From Mycobacterium sp. 1245111.1 (lineage in GTDB: Bacteria; Actinomycetota; Actinomycetes; Mycobacteriales; Mycobacteriaceae): a DNA stretch of 64,000 nucleotides. Under the pieces are notes generated by a model. That model saw nothing but the letters and a program-made list of their open reading frames with translations. It did not search any database and was not told the DNA's origin. This document shows, one piece after another, positions 26,896-37,626 of this stretch. The stretch is from contig NZ_LZLV01000145.1 in the NCBI RefSeq assembly GCF_001673405.1, forward strand, positions 25,452 through 89,451, read 5' to 3'. Within the stretch, counting starts at the first letter, position 1, and each line of letters starts with the position of its first letter. The position numbers were made by a program, and so were the translations under genes.

Positions 26896-28491
26896 ATGAC
26901 CGATCTGTCCCGCGGCGCCCGCGTGCGGCGCAGCGGCCGCAGACCGGGTTGGGTGCTGCTGACGGCGTTGCTGGTGTTGGCCATCGGCGCCAGTTCCGCG
27001 CTCGTCTTCACCAACAGAGTAGAGCTTCTCAAGCTCGCGGTGATTCTCGCGTTGTGGGCCGCCGTCGTGGCCGCATTCGTCTCGGTGATCTACCGACGGC
27101 AAAGCGACGTGGATCAAGCCCGGGCGCGAGACCTGAAGCTGGTTTACGACCTGCAGCTGGATCGGGAGATCTCGGCCCGCCGCGAGTACGAGCTCACCGT
27201 GGAGTCCCAGTTGCGTCGCGAGTTGGCCAGCGAATTGCGTGCCCAAGCCAACGACGAGGTGTCGGAGCTGCGGGCTGAGCTGGCCGCGCTGCGCACCAAC
27301 CTGGAGATCCTGTTCGACGCCGAGCTCAGCGACCGCCCGGCCCTGGAAGGCGAACGCAAGGCCGTGCGCGGCTACAGCGAATGGGAGCGCGACAACGAAA
27401 GTGCCCGCGACCGGATCAACCGGGTGCAGTCCGTACGGGCCGAAGAGCCTGCGCGACGGGCCGACGACTCGATCATCGACGTGCACGAGGAACCGCTGAT
27501 CCCGAGCCCGCCCCGGCAACCCGCCGCGGAGGCCAACCCGCCGAACTACGCCCCCCAGCCGCACGAGGCGTACCCGCCACCGCGCCAGAGCCGGCCCGAG
27601 GCTCCCGCAGCGGATCGCGGTTCGCATCGGCGTTCCAGCGAGCAGGACATCTCTGCCGCACCCAACGAGCCGGCGGCCGGCTGGGCCCCGCCGCAAGCTG
27701 GGGGCCCGGCTGAACGTCAGCAGGACGCCCGTGGCTGGGCTCCGCCGCAGGGCCCGCCCGCTGGATGGCCCACGCCCGGCCCGCAGCCGACGGCCGGACC
27801 CGAGCGGGCCGAGCCGCCCCTGAGGCGCTCCCACCGGCGGGCTGAATCTCCGACGCCCGAACCGCAATTCGCGCCCCCGCCGCCCCAGCCCGAGCCACCA
27901 CAGCAGCAGCCGCGGATCCCGTGGCCGCCGCCGGCCGAGGCGCCTCGGCAGCCCGAGCAACCGGCAGCTTGGCAGCCGGTCAGCTCCGAGGGTCAGTGGG
28001 TGCCCGCCGGAGCGCCCGGCAGCAACTGGAATTCCAGACAGCCCGAAAGCCCGACGTCGTGGGCGTACGACAACGGTCCGTCCCGAGACAAGCCGTCGCA
28101 TCGGTCACCGACCGTCGGTGAGCCCGCCGAGCCGCCGGCCGAGCGCCGAGGGCGCCATTCCAGCGCGGCCGACGAATCGCTGGCGGGCAGCGAACCGGCC
28201 GCGCGGTCCCGCCACGCTGTCGACGACTCCGAGCCGGGCAGCGCCGAATCGACTCCCGCCCCGGCGATGTCGCCGCCCCCGGCAGCTCCGCCGCCACCGC
28301 CGCCGCCCGCGCCCGATCGCGGGCCCACGATGTCGCCGCCACCACCTGCCGGCGCCCGTCATCGCAGCACAGACCCGCTGTCCGAGGCCGAGGAGCCGCA
28401 ATCCGGCGGTCAGTCGGTGGCCGAGCTGCTGGCCCGCCTGCAAAGCACCCCGTCCGAGGGTGGGGGGCGGCGACGGCGCCGCGAAGACTGA
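26896..28491 (+). CDS. Proline-rich membrane-anchored protein (Rv3604c-like, DUF6779-type)
   Basis: A 531-residue protein. A basic N-terminus precedes two membrane helices (about residues 18-38 and 44-66). A charged coiled-coil segment of roughly 100 residues follows (DLKLVYDLQLDREISARREY onward). From about 185 to the end it is a disordered Pro/Ala/Gln/Glu-rich tail with polyproline runs near 470. Most of the mass is predicted cytosolic. It corresponds to Rv3604c. The shape resembles cytoskeleton-like or scaffold proteins of the actinobacterial cell pole, but function is unknown. The -10 box just before the ATG argues that it has its own promoter. Confidence 0.85.
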   Translation: MTDLSRGARVRRSGRRPGWVLLTALLVLAIGASSALVFTNRVELLKLAVILALWAAVVAAFVSVIYRRQSDVDQARARDLKLVYDLQLDREISARREYELTVESQLRRELASELRAQANDEVSELRAELAALRTNLEILFDAELSDRPALEGERKAVRGYSEWERDNESARDRINRVQSVRAEEPARRADDSIIDVHEEPLIPSPPRQPAAEANPPNYAPQPHEAYPPPRQSRPEAPAADRGSHRRSSEQDISAAPNEPAAGWAPPQAGGPAERQQDARGWAPPQGPPAGWPTPGPQPTAGPERAEPPLRRSHRRAESPTPEPQFAPPPPQPEPPQQQPRIPWPPPAEAPRQPEQPAAWQPVSSEGQWVPAGAPGSNWNSRQPESPTSWAYDNGPSRDKPSHRSPTVGEPAEPPAERRGRHSSAADESLAGSEPAARSRHAVDDSEPGSAESTPAPAMSPPPAAPPPPPPPAPDRGPTMSPPPPAGARHRSTDPLSEAEEPQSGGQSVAELLARLQSTPSEGGGRRRRRED

Positions 28492-28603
28492 GGCGAACAC
28501 CACACCGTTTCGGCTGCATTGCGGGGTAAAGTCGTAGCGACCGTCCGGTACCCGCTACGCGGGACTGGAACGAAACCAAAAGGACTTGTGAGGGTCGTCT
28601 GCG

Positions 28604-29509
28604 ATGGTGCAGTTCGACGGACTGCGCCCGGCTCGGCTCAAGGTGGGAATCATCTCCGCCGGCCGGGTGGGCACCGCGTTGGGTGTGGCGCTGGAACGCG
28701 TCGACCATGTCGTGGTCGCCTGCAGCGCAATTTCCCGCGCCTCCCGGCTGCGCGCCGAGCGCCGGCTGGCCGACACCCCGGTAGCGCCCGTCGAGGGCGT
28801 CGCCCGCAGCGCCGAGCTGCTGTTGTTGGCGGTGCCGGACACCGAATTGCCCGGGCTGGTCTCGGGTTTGGCGGCCACCGCGGCCGTGCGGCCAGGCACC
28901 ATCGTTGCGCACACCTCGGGTGTCAACGGTGTCGACGTGCTGGCGCCGCTGGAAGATTGCATACCGCTGGCCATTCATCCGGCGATGACGTTCACCGGAT
29001 CCGACGAGGACATCGCCCGGTTGCCGGACGCCTGCTTCGGGATCACCGCTGCCGACGAAGTCGGCTACGCGATCGGGCAGTCGCTGGTGCTCGAGATCGG
29101 CGGCGAGCCGTTCCGGGTGCCCGAGCAGGCGCGCACGCTGTATCACGCGGCCCTGGCGCATGCGGGCAACCACATCGTCACCGTGGTCACCGACGCGCTG
29201 GATGCGCTGCGGGCCGCGGTCGCGGGCACCGAATTGCTCGGCCAGCAGCTCGTCGACGACCAGCCCGGCGGCATCGCCGAGCGCATCCTCGGCCCGCTCG
29301 CGCGCGCGGCCCTCGAGAACACCTTGCAACGTGGTCAGGCGGCGCTGACCGGGCCGATCGCCCGCGGCGACGCCGGCGTGGTCGCGGGGCATCTGCGCGC
29401 GCTGCAGAGCGTCGACCCGCACCTGGCGCAGGCCTACCGGGTGAATGCGATCCGCACCGCCGAGAAGGTGCACGCCCCCGAGGACGTGCTCGAGGTGCTG
29501 GCGCGATGA
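28604..29509 (+). CDS. Rossmann-fold and DUF2520 domain protein, possible ketopantoate-reductase-like enzyme
   Basis: A 301-residue protein. Residues 12-130 form a Rossmann domain with the NAD(P) loop GIISAGRVGTALG and the substrate-side motif AIHPAMTFTG near 125. Residues 150-290 are the helical DUF2520 domain (counterpart Rv3603c). The fold is that of 6-phosphogluconate/ketopantoate reductases. It is coupled to panC by an ATGA overlap, and proteins of this kind next to panC have been proposed to act as ketopantoate reductase (PanG-like). That role is plausible but unproven in mycobacteria, which also have PanE. Confidence 0.88.
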   Translation: MVQFDGLRPARLKVGIISAGRVGTALGVALERVDHVVVACSAISRASRLRAERRLADTPVAPVEGVARSAELLLLAVPDTELPGLVSGLAATAAVRPGTIVAHTSGVNGVDVLAPLEDCIPLAIHPAMTFTGSDEDIARLPDACFGITAADEVGYAIGQSLVLEIGGEPFRVPEQARTLYHAALAHAGNHIVTVVTDALDALRAAVAGTELLGQQLVDDQPGGIAERILGPLARAALENTLQRGQAALTGPIARGDAGVVAGHLRALQSVDPHLAQAYRVNAIRTAEKVHAPEDVLEVLAR

Positions 29510-30447
29510 GCATCCAACGGCCGAAGTTCAACGCCGGCGAACTCCACGTCTACGAGAACCCGGGCGATGTCCGCGATGTCAGCCGCGCGCTGCGCCGCAC
29601 CGGTCGACGGGTGATGCTGGTGCCGACCATGGGTGCTCTGCACGACGGCCACCTCGCCCTGGTGCGGGCCGCCAAACGCGTGCCCGGATCGGTGGTGGTG
29701 GTGTCGATCTTCGTGAACCCGTTGCAGTTCGGCGCGGGCGAGGATCTCGACGCCTATCCGCGGGTGCTCGAGGCGGACCTGGAGCTGCTACGCGCCGAAG
29801 GTGTCGAAATCGCCTTCACCCCAACCGCTTCGGCGATGTATCCGGAAGGCCCGCGGACTACCGTGTATCCCGGACCGCTGGGATCCGAGCTCGAGGGCGC
29901 TGCGCGTCCCACTCATTTCGCGGGCATGCTCACCGTCGTCTGCAAGTTGATGCAAATCGTCGCACCTGACCGAATCTTCTTCGGCGAGAAGGACTATCAG
30001 CAGTTGGTTCTGGTCCGGCAGATGGTCGCCGACCTCAACATCGATGTCCAGGTCGTCGGCGTGCCGATCGTGCGCGAGAGCGACGGCCTGGCGATGTCGT
30101 CGCGCAACCGCTACCTCGACGCGGCTCAGCGCGAACTGGCCGGCCTGCTGTCGGCGGCGCTGCTGGCCGGGTCCCATGCCGCGCCCGGCGGCGCGGACGC
30201 GGCGCTGGACGCTGCCCGTTCGGTACTGTCCGCGGTGCCAGCAATCGACGTGGATTACCTCGAGGTGCGCGACAGCGCGCTGGGTCCGGCTCCCGCCGCC
30301 GGCGCCGCGCGTCTGCTGGTCGCGGCCCGGCTCGGCACGACCAGGCTTCTGGACAACATCGGAATCGAAATCGGCGCAGGAGTTGGCGTCGACGGGCGAG
30401 TGCCCGCAGTCTCGGCTCAATCTGTCGAATCGCATTGGAGGAATTGA
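29506..30447 (+). CDS. panC: Pantothenate synthetase
   Basis: A 313-residue enzyme condensing pantoate and beta-alanine with ATP. The nucleotidyl-transferase motif MGALHDGHLALVR near 45 (HIGH-like), SIFVNPLQFGAGEDLDAYPR, FFGEKDYQQL and the KMSKS-like MSSRNRYLD are all present. The M. tuberculosis homologue (Rv3602c) is a homodimer and drug target. The ATG is embedded in the DUF2520 stop; the panC stop in turn overlaps the panD ATG (TGATG), so three genes are chained. Confidence 0.97.
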   Translation: MSIQRPKFNAGELHVYENPGDVRDVSRALRRTGRRVMLVPTMGALHDGHLALVRAAKRVPGSVVVVSIFVNPLQFGAGEDLDAYPRVLEADLELLRAEGVEIAFTPTASAMYPEGPRTTVYPGPLGSELEGAARPTHFAGMLTVVCKLMQIVAPDRIFFGEKDYQQLVLVRQMVADLNIDVQVVGVPIVRESDGLAMSSRNRYLDAAQRELAGLLSAALLAGSHAAPGGADAALDAARSVLSAVPAIDVDYLEVRDSALGPAPAAGAARLLVAARLGTTRLLDNIGIEIGAGVGVDGRVPAVSAQSVESHWRN

Positions 30448-30854
30448 TGTTACGGACAATGCTCAAGTCGAAGATCCACCGGGCGACGGTCACCCAGGCC
30501 GACCTGCACTACGTAGGCTCGGTGACAATCGACGCCGACCTGATGGATGCGGCCGACCTGCTCGAGGGCGAACAGGTGACCATCGTCGACATCGACAACG
30601 GCGCCCGGTTGGTCACCTACGCGATCACGGGTCAGCGTGGCAGCGGTGTGATCGGGATCAACGGCGCGGCAGCGCATCTCGTGCACCCCGGCGATCTGGT
30701 GATCCTGATCGCCTACGCCCAGATGGAGGACGCCGAGGCGCGTGCCTACCAGTCCAAGATCGTCTTCGTGGACGCCGAGAACCACGCGATTGATCTGGGC
30801 AGCGACCCGGCATTCGTGCCGGCCGATGCGGGCGAGCTGGTCTCGCCGCGATGA
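30447..30854 (+). CDS. panD: Aspartate 1-decarboxylase proenzyme
   Basis: A 135-residue pyruvoyl-dependent enzyme making beta-alanine from aspartate, the second substrate of panC. The self-cleavage site Gly24-Ser25 lies in HYVGSVTID and is intact; cleavage yields the pyruvoyl group on the alpha chain. IHRATVTQADL, ITGQRGSGVIGINGAAAHL and the pyrazinamide-relevant C-terminal tail are recognisable. I chose the ATG at 30447, which has GGAGGAA upstream, over a TTG at 30435. Confidence 0.96.
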   Translation: MLRTMLKSKIHRATVTQADLHYVGSVTIDADLMDAADLLEGEQVTIVDIDNGARLVTYAITGQRGSGVIGINGAAAHLVHPGDLVILIAYAQMEDAEARAYQSKIVFVDAENHAIDLGSDPAFVPADAGELVSPR

Positions 30855-30867
30855 AGGCCTGCTAGTC

Positions 30868-31683
30868 GTGCTGCTGGCCATCGACGTCCGCAACACCCAC
30901 ACCGTCGTCGGACTGCTCTCCGGCGCCAAGGAGCACGCGAAGGTCGTGCAACAGTGGCGGATTCGGACCGAAGCCGAGGTCACTGCCGACGAACTCGCGC
31001 TGACGATCGACGGGCTGATCGGTGACGACTCGGATCAGCTCACCGGCGCCGCTGCGCTGTCGACGGTGCCTTCGGTGCTACACGAGGTGCGCCTGATGCT
31101 CGAACAGTACTGGCCGACCGTGCCGCACGTTTTGATCGAGCCCGGTGTGCGAACCGGAATCCCGCTGCTGGTGGACAACCCGAAAGAAGTTGGCGCCGAC
31201 CGAATTGTCAACTGCCTAGCAGCTTTTCAGAAATACAACACGGCCTCGATTGTGATCGACTTCGGCTCTTCGATCTGCGTCGACGTGGTGTCCGCCAAAG
31301 GTGAATTCCTCGGTGGCGCGATCGCCCCGGGGCTGCAGGTGTCGTCGGATGCCGCGGCGGCGCGTTCGGCCGCCCTGCGTCGCGTCGAGCTGACCCGGCC
31401 CCGCTCGGTGGTCGGCAAGAACACCGTCGAATGCATGCAGGCCGGCGCGGTTTTCGGCTTCGCAGGTCTGGTGGACGGCCTGGTCAGCCGGATTCGCAAC
31501 GACGTCGACGGTTTTGCCGGTGAGAATGTCACGGTCGTGGCGACCGGTCACACCGCGCCGCTGCTGCTGTCAGAGCTGCGCTCCGTCGACCACTATGACC
31601 AGCACCTGACCTTGCACGGGCTGCGGCTGGTGTTCGAGCGCAACCGGGACAGCCAGCGCGGCCGACTCAAGACAGCACGCTGA
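30868..31683 (+). CDS. coaX: Type III pantothenate kinase
   Basis: A 271-residue type III kinase that phosphorylates pantothenate, first step of CoA synthesis. LLAIDVRNTHTVVGLL is the phosphate-1 motif (the usual Asp-Val-Gly/Arg-Asn-Thr). GADRIVNCLAA, VIDFGSSICVDVV (catalytic Asp) and GGAIAPGL are the family blocks. It closely resembles Rv3600c. In M. tuberculosis CoaA is the main kinase and CoaX activity is debated. The GTG start lies 13 bp after panD, with AAGG upstream, so it belongs to the same operon. Confidence 0.95.
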   Translation: MLLAIDVRNTHTVVGLLSGAKEHAKVVQQWRIRTEAEVTADELALTIDGLIGDDSDQLTGAAALSTVPSVLHEVRLMLEQYWPTVPHVLIEPGVRTGIPLLVDNPKEVGADRIVNCLAAFQKYNTASIVIDFGSSICVDVVSAKGEFLGGAIAPGLQVSSDAAAARSAALRRVELTRPRSVVGKNTVECMQAGAVFGFAGLVDGLVSRIRNDVDGFAGENVTVVATGHTAPLLLSELRSVDHYDQHLTLHGLRLVFERNRDSQRGRLKTAR

Positions 31684-31715
31684 CTGCCGCGAGCACCCGC
31701 GGCGCGCTCCTCCTT

Positions 31716-31721
31716 TAAGCT
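31716..31721 (+). promoter_or_regulatory. -10 box of lysS, leaderless arrangement
   Basis: TAAGCT, then eight nt (GGCAGGTC), then the lysS GTG, without a ribosome site. The same box and spacing precede cysS in this window. Confidence 0.5.
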
Positions 31722-31729
31722 GGCAGGTC

Positions 31730-33244
31730 GTGAACGCCGCCGACCCTCGGGACCCTCGAGAAGACCTGCCCGAGCAGTTCCGGATACGCCGGGACAAACG
31801 CGAGCGCCTGGCCGCCGAGGGCCGCGATCCCTATCCCGTCGACGTTGCGCGCACCCACACTTTGGCGCAGATCCGCGCCGGCTATCCCGATTTGGCGGCC
31901 GATTCGACGACCGGTGACGTGGTCGGGGTGGCCGGTCGGGTGGTCTTCGCCCGCAACTCGGGCAAGTTGTGCTTCGCCAGCCTCCAAGAAGGCGACGGCA
32001 CCCAATTGCAGGTCATGCTCAGTCTCGCCAGTGTCGGGCAGGAAGCACTCGACCAATGGAAGGCCGACGTCGATATCGGCGACATCGTGTTTGTGCACGG
32101 CGAAGTGATCAGTTCGCGGCGCGGTGAACTGTCCGTGCTCGGCGACAGCTGGCAGATGGCGTCCAAGGCGTTGCGGCCCCTGCCGGTGGCGCACAAAGAG
32201 ATGAGCGAAGAATCGCGGGTGCGACAGCGCTATGTCGACCTGATCGTGCGGCCCGAGGCGCGCAAGGTCGCCCGCCAGCGAATTGCTGTCATTCGCGCAT
32301 TACGTAACGCCTTGGAGCAGCGCGGCTTTTTAGAAGTCGAGACACCGATGCTGCAGACTTTGGCCGGCGGCGCGGCTGCGCGCCCGTTCGTCACACACTC
32401 CAATGCGCTCGACATCGATCTCTACCTGCGGATCGCCCCGGAACTGTTCCTGAAGCGCTGCGTCGTCGGCGGGTTCGACAAGGTCTTCGAACTAAATCGG
32501 GTGTTCCGAAACGAAGGTGCCGATTCCACACATTCGCCTGAATTTTCCATGTTGGAGACCTATCAAGCGTATGGAACGTATGACGATTCTGCCGTTGTAA
32601 CCCGTGAGCTTATTCAACAGGTGGCTGACGAGGCGATCGGCACTCGACAACTCTCTCTGCCCGACGGCAGCATCTATGACATCGACGGGGAATGGGCGTC
32701 GATAGAAATGTATCCATCGCTATCAGAGGCTCTTGGCGAAGAGATCACGCCAAACACCAATGTCGATCGCTTGCTCGCTATCGCGGCGTCACTTGATGTT
32801 GAGGTTCCGACAGACCGCGGCTATGGCCACGGCAAGTTGATCGAGGAACTCTGGGAGCACACAGTCGGCTCGACGCTGACGGCGCCTACCTTCGTCAAAG
32901 ATTTTCCGGTCGAGACGACGCCATTGACGCGCCAACACCGCAGCATTGCCGGCGTCACCGAGAAGTGGGATCTTTATCTCCGCGGATTCGAGCTGGCCAC
33001 GGGATACTCGGAATTGGTCGACCCCGTCGTGCAACGGGAAAGATTCGCTGAGCAAGCGCGGGCCGCGGCCGCCGGCGACGACGAGGCAATGGTGCTCGAC
33101 GAGGATTTCCTTGTCGCGTTGGAGCACGCTATGCCGCCGTGTACCGGAACCGGAATGGGCATCGACCGGCTGCTGATGGCTTTGACCGGGCTGTCAATAA
33201 GAGAGACGGTATTGTTTCCTATTGTGCGTCCACATAGCAACTGA
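31730..33244 (+). CDS. lysS: Lysyl-tRNA synthetase (class II)
   Basis: A 504-residue class II enzyme charging tRNA-Lys. The N-terminal OB-fold anticodon domain runs to about residue 150. Motif 2 (FELNRVFRNEGADSTHSPEF) is near 255 and motif 3 (GTGMGIDRLLMALTG) near the end. The full length and catalytic residues are intact. Base composition is odd: from about 32500 to the stop, GC drops to roughly 52 percent by hand count (124 of 240 in 32521-32760), against about 66 percent in 31921-32040, with unusual codons such as ATA, TTA and AGA. This suggests a recombined 3' half. Confidence 0.96.
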   Translation: MNAADPRDPREDLPEQFRIRRDKRERLAAEGRDPYPVDVARTHTLAQIRAGYPDLAADSTTGDVVGVAGRVVFARNSGKLCFASLQEGDGTQLQVMLSLASVGQEALDQWKADVDIGDIVFVHGEVISSRRGELSVLGDSWQMASKALRPLPVAHKEMSEESRVRQRYVDLIVRPEARKVARQRIAVIRALRNALEQRGFLEVETPMLQTLAGGAAARPFVTHSNALDIDLYLRIAPELFLKRCVVGGFDKVFELNRVFRNEGADSTHSPEFSMLETYQAYGTYDDSAVVTRELIQQVADEAIGTRQLSLPDGSIYDIDGEWASIEMYPSLSEALGEEITPNTNVDRLLAIAASLDVEVPTDRGYGHGKLIEELWEHTVGSTLTAPTFVKDFPVETTPLTRQHRSIAGVTEKWDLYLRGFELATGYSELVDPVVQRERFAEQARAAAAGDDEAMVLDEDFLVALEHAMPPCTGTGMGIDRLLMALTGLSIRETVLFPIVRPHSN

Positions 33245-33363
33245 GCAGTTCTGTGACGGTGTATTGAATTACTCGTCGTTATATGGCAGATTGTCCCGCG
33301 GGGGCGGTCCGAGCACGTGTCTTGTATGGCAAGTGTCTAAGAAGAAAGCATGAGGCTCAGCCA
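33245..33363. other. lysS-lsr2 intergenic region, AT-richer
   Basis: About 120 bp with GC below 50 percent in its first half. It contains the lsr2 promoter and leader, and continues the low-GC stretch of lysS. No convincing -10/-35 pair could be fixed by eye. Confidence 0.4.
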
Positions 33364-33702
33364 ATGGCGAAGAAAGTGACCGTCACCCTTGTCGATGATT
33401 TTGACGGTGAAGGCGCTGCCGATGAAACCGTGGAATTCGGTCTCGACGGCGTGACGTATGAGATTGACCTTTCGGCCAAGAATGCGGCGAAACTCCGCAA
33501 CGACCTGAAGCAGTGGGTGGAAGCTTCTCGTCGGGTCGGCGGCCGTCGTCGCGGACGTTCCAGCTCCGGTCGCGGTCGCGGCGCCATCGATCGCGAGCAG
33601 AGCGCGGCAATTCGCGACTGGGCCCGTCGTAACGGACACAATGTGTCGACCCGCGGTCGTATCCCGGCCGATGTGATCGACGCATTTCACGCCGCGACCT
33701 GA
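33364..33702 (+). CDS. lsr2: Nucleoid-associated xenogeneic silencer Lsr2
   Basis: A 112-residue DNA-bridging protein that silences AT-rich, horizontally acquired DNA, as H-NS does. The N-terminal dimerisation domain begins AKKVTVTLVDDFDGEG. A basic Arg/Ser/Gly linker (RRGRSSSGRGRG) follows. The C-terminal minor-groove-binding domain has the RGR hook in STRGRIPADVIDAFHAA. The length matches the mycobacterial protein exactly. An in-frame upstream extension to 33283 is rejected because family members begin MAKKV. A strong intrinsic terminator follows. Confidence 0.98.
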   Translation: MAKKVTVTLVDDFDGEGAADETVEFGLDGVTYEIDLSAKNAAKLRNDLKQWVEASRRVGGRRRGRSSSGRGRGAIDREQSAAIRDWARRNGHNVSTRGRIPADVIDAFHAAT

Positions 33703-33745
33703 CGGGTTGAGCCAGCTTTCGCTGGTGGCGAACTGATCTGGAAAG

Positions 33746-33788
33746 CAACGCGGGAAACGATTGACTGTTTTCCCGCGTTGTTTTGTTG
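33746..33788 (+). terminator. Intrinsic terminator after lsr2
   Basis: A perfect 12-bp stem (CAACGCGGGAAA with TTTCCCGCGTTG) around an 11-nt loop is followed at once by TTTTGTTG. This is an unusually textbook rho-independent terminator for a mycobacterium and isolates lsr2 from clpC1. Confidence 0.9.
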
Positions 33789-33943
33789 AACTGCGTTGTA
33801 GCCGGGGAGCCCGAGGTGGCTCAGCGATAGCAAGGTAGGAAGCCCGGCCGGTCGACCACTACAGTGGACGGCAGGTACGCGGTGTCGGCCCCACCGCCGA
33901 CAATCACGAAGTACCGATGGTGAGGAAGAGCAGGTAACCGCCA

Positions 33944-36487
<2,544 letters not shown>

Positions 36488-36496
36488 TCCGTCTCG

Positions 36497-36537
36497 AAAG
36501 GCCGGCTAGCGCAATGCGTTAGCCGGCCTTTTCGTTT
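36497..36537. terminator. Intrinsic terminator between clpC1 and the nickel permease gene
   Basis: AAAGGCCGGCTA pairs perfectly with TAGCCGGCCTTT, and four inner pairs (one G-U) close on a three-base loop. TTTTCGTTT follows on the plus strand and an A-run lies on the other side, so it can terminate both convergent genes. Confidence 0.88.
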
Positions 36538-37624
36538 ACTCGGCGGGCTCTGCCACCCGATAGCGGTCCTCGACGTTGGCCAGCTTCCAGTAGGCGATCG
36601 CGCCGATCCACGTGATGGCGAACAGCAGCACGATCGCGATGCCGGCATTGTTCAGGTCGATGCCGCTGATCCAGCTGGTGATCGGATCGTCCCAACGCAG
36701 GTTGTCGTGGAGTACCGACAGCAGCTCGATCGAACCGATGAGCAGTGCCACTGCGATCGAAAGGCCGGTTACAGCCAAGTTGTAGAAGACTTTTCGCGCC
36801 GGCTGCATGAATGCCCAGTCGTAGGCGGCTGTCATCAGCAATCCGTCCAGGGTGTCCATCAGGGTCATGCCGGCCGCGAAAAGCAACGGCACCACCAAGA
36901 CGACGTACCATGGCAGACCGGCCGCCGTGCCGCTGCCGGCCAGCGCCAGCAGTGCCACCTCGGTGGCGGTGTCGAATCCCAGGCCGAACAGCGCGCCCAC
37001 GGGATACAGCTGGATCGGGTGTGTGATCCGATTCATGATCGGACGTAGCAGGCGGGCGAAAAATCCCCGATCGTTAAGTGCCGCTTCGACTTCGCTGTCG
37101 GAGTACGAACCGCGCCGAAGCCGGGTGAAGGCCCGGTAGATGCCGACTATCGCGATCACGTTGATGATCGCGATCAAATAGAGGAACAGGCCGGAGGCCA
37201 AGGTGCCGGCGATTCCGAGCACATGACGGGTCGGTGATTTCTCGTCGGCCAATGCGCCCACCACTCGCGCGCCGACCATGATCAGCACCGCCATCACCAG
37301 GACCAGCGTGGAGTGGCCCATCGCGAACCAGAAGCCCACCGCCTTGGGTTTCTTGCAGTCGGACATCAGTTTGCGCGTCGTGTTGTCGATGGCGGCGATA
37401 TGGTCCGCGTCGAATGCGTGCCGCAGCCCGAAAAGGTATGCCGTGACGCCCAATCCGACACCGAAGATCTGGTCGCCGACCCGGTAGTGATGCGGCGCGA
37501 TTGTAAACACGAGCATTGCGAAGCCGACCACGTGCATCAGCGCGATCACCCCGAGCAGCACGCCGATTTCGACGTAGTCGCGACGGTTCCAGGTCGCCAC
37601 CAGTCGATGAAGTAAGGCGCGCAC
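36536..37624 (-). CDS. Nickel/cobalt permease, NiCoT family
   Basis: A 362-residue transporter with eight membrane helices. The NiCoT signature in helix II, LRHAFDADHIAAIDN (HX4DH), is intact, as are GHSTLVLVMAV, GFDTATEVALLAL and the MDTLDGLLM block. It imports Ni2+ or Co2+ for enzymes such as urease, hydrogenase or B12 synthesis. It resembles H37Rv NicT (Rv2856) but sits in a different place. The GTG start lies 2 nt after the lpqF stop, so it is probably translated by coupling; no separate ribosome site is seen. A frame extension to 38089 is rejected as a shadow of lpqF. Confidence 0.92.
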   Translation of the reverse strand: MRALLHRLVATWNRRDYVEIGVLLGVIALMHVVGFAMLVFTIAPHHYRVGDQIFGVGLGVTAYLFGLRHAFDADHIAAIDNTTRKLMSDCKKPKAVGFWFAMGHSTLVLVMAVLIMVGARVVGALADEKSPTRHVLGIAGTLASGLFLYLIAIINVIAIVGIYRAFTRLRRGSYSDSEVEAALNDRGFFARLLRPIMNRITHPIQLYPVGALFGLGFDTATEVALLALAGSGTAAGLPWYVVLVVPLLFAAGMTLMDTLDGLLMTAAYDWAFMQPARKVFYNLAVTGLSIAVALLIGSIELLSVLHDNLRWDDPITSWISGIDLNNAGIAIVLLFAITWIGAIAYWKLANVEDRYRVAEPAE

Positions 37625-37626
37625 GA

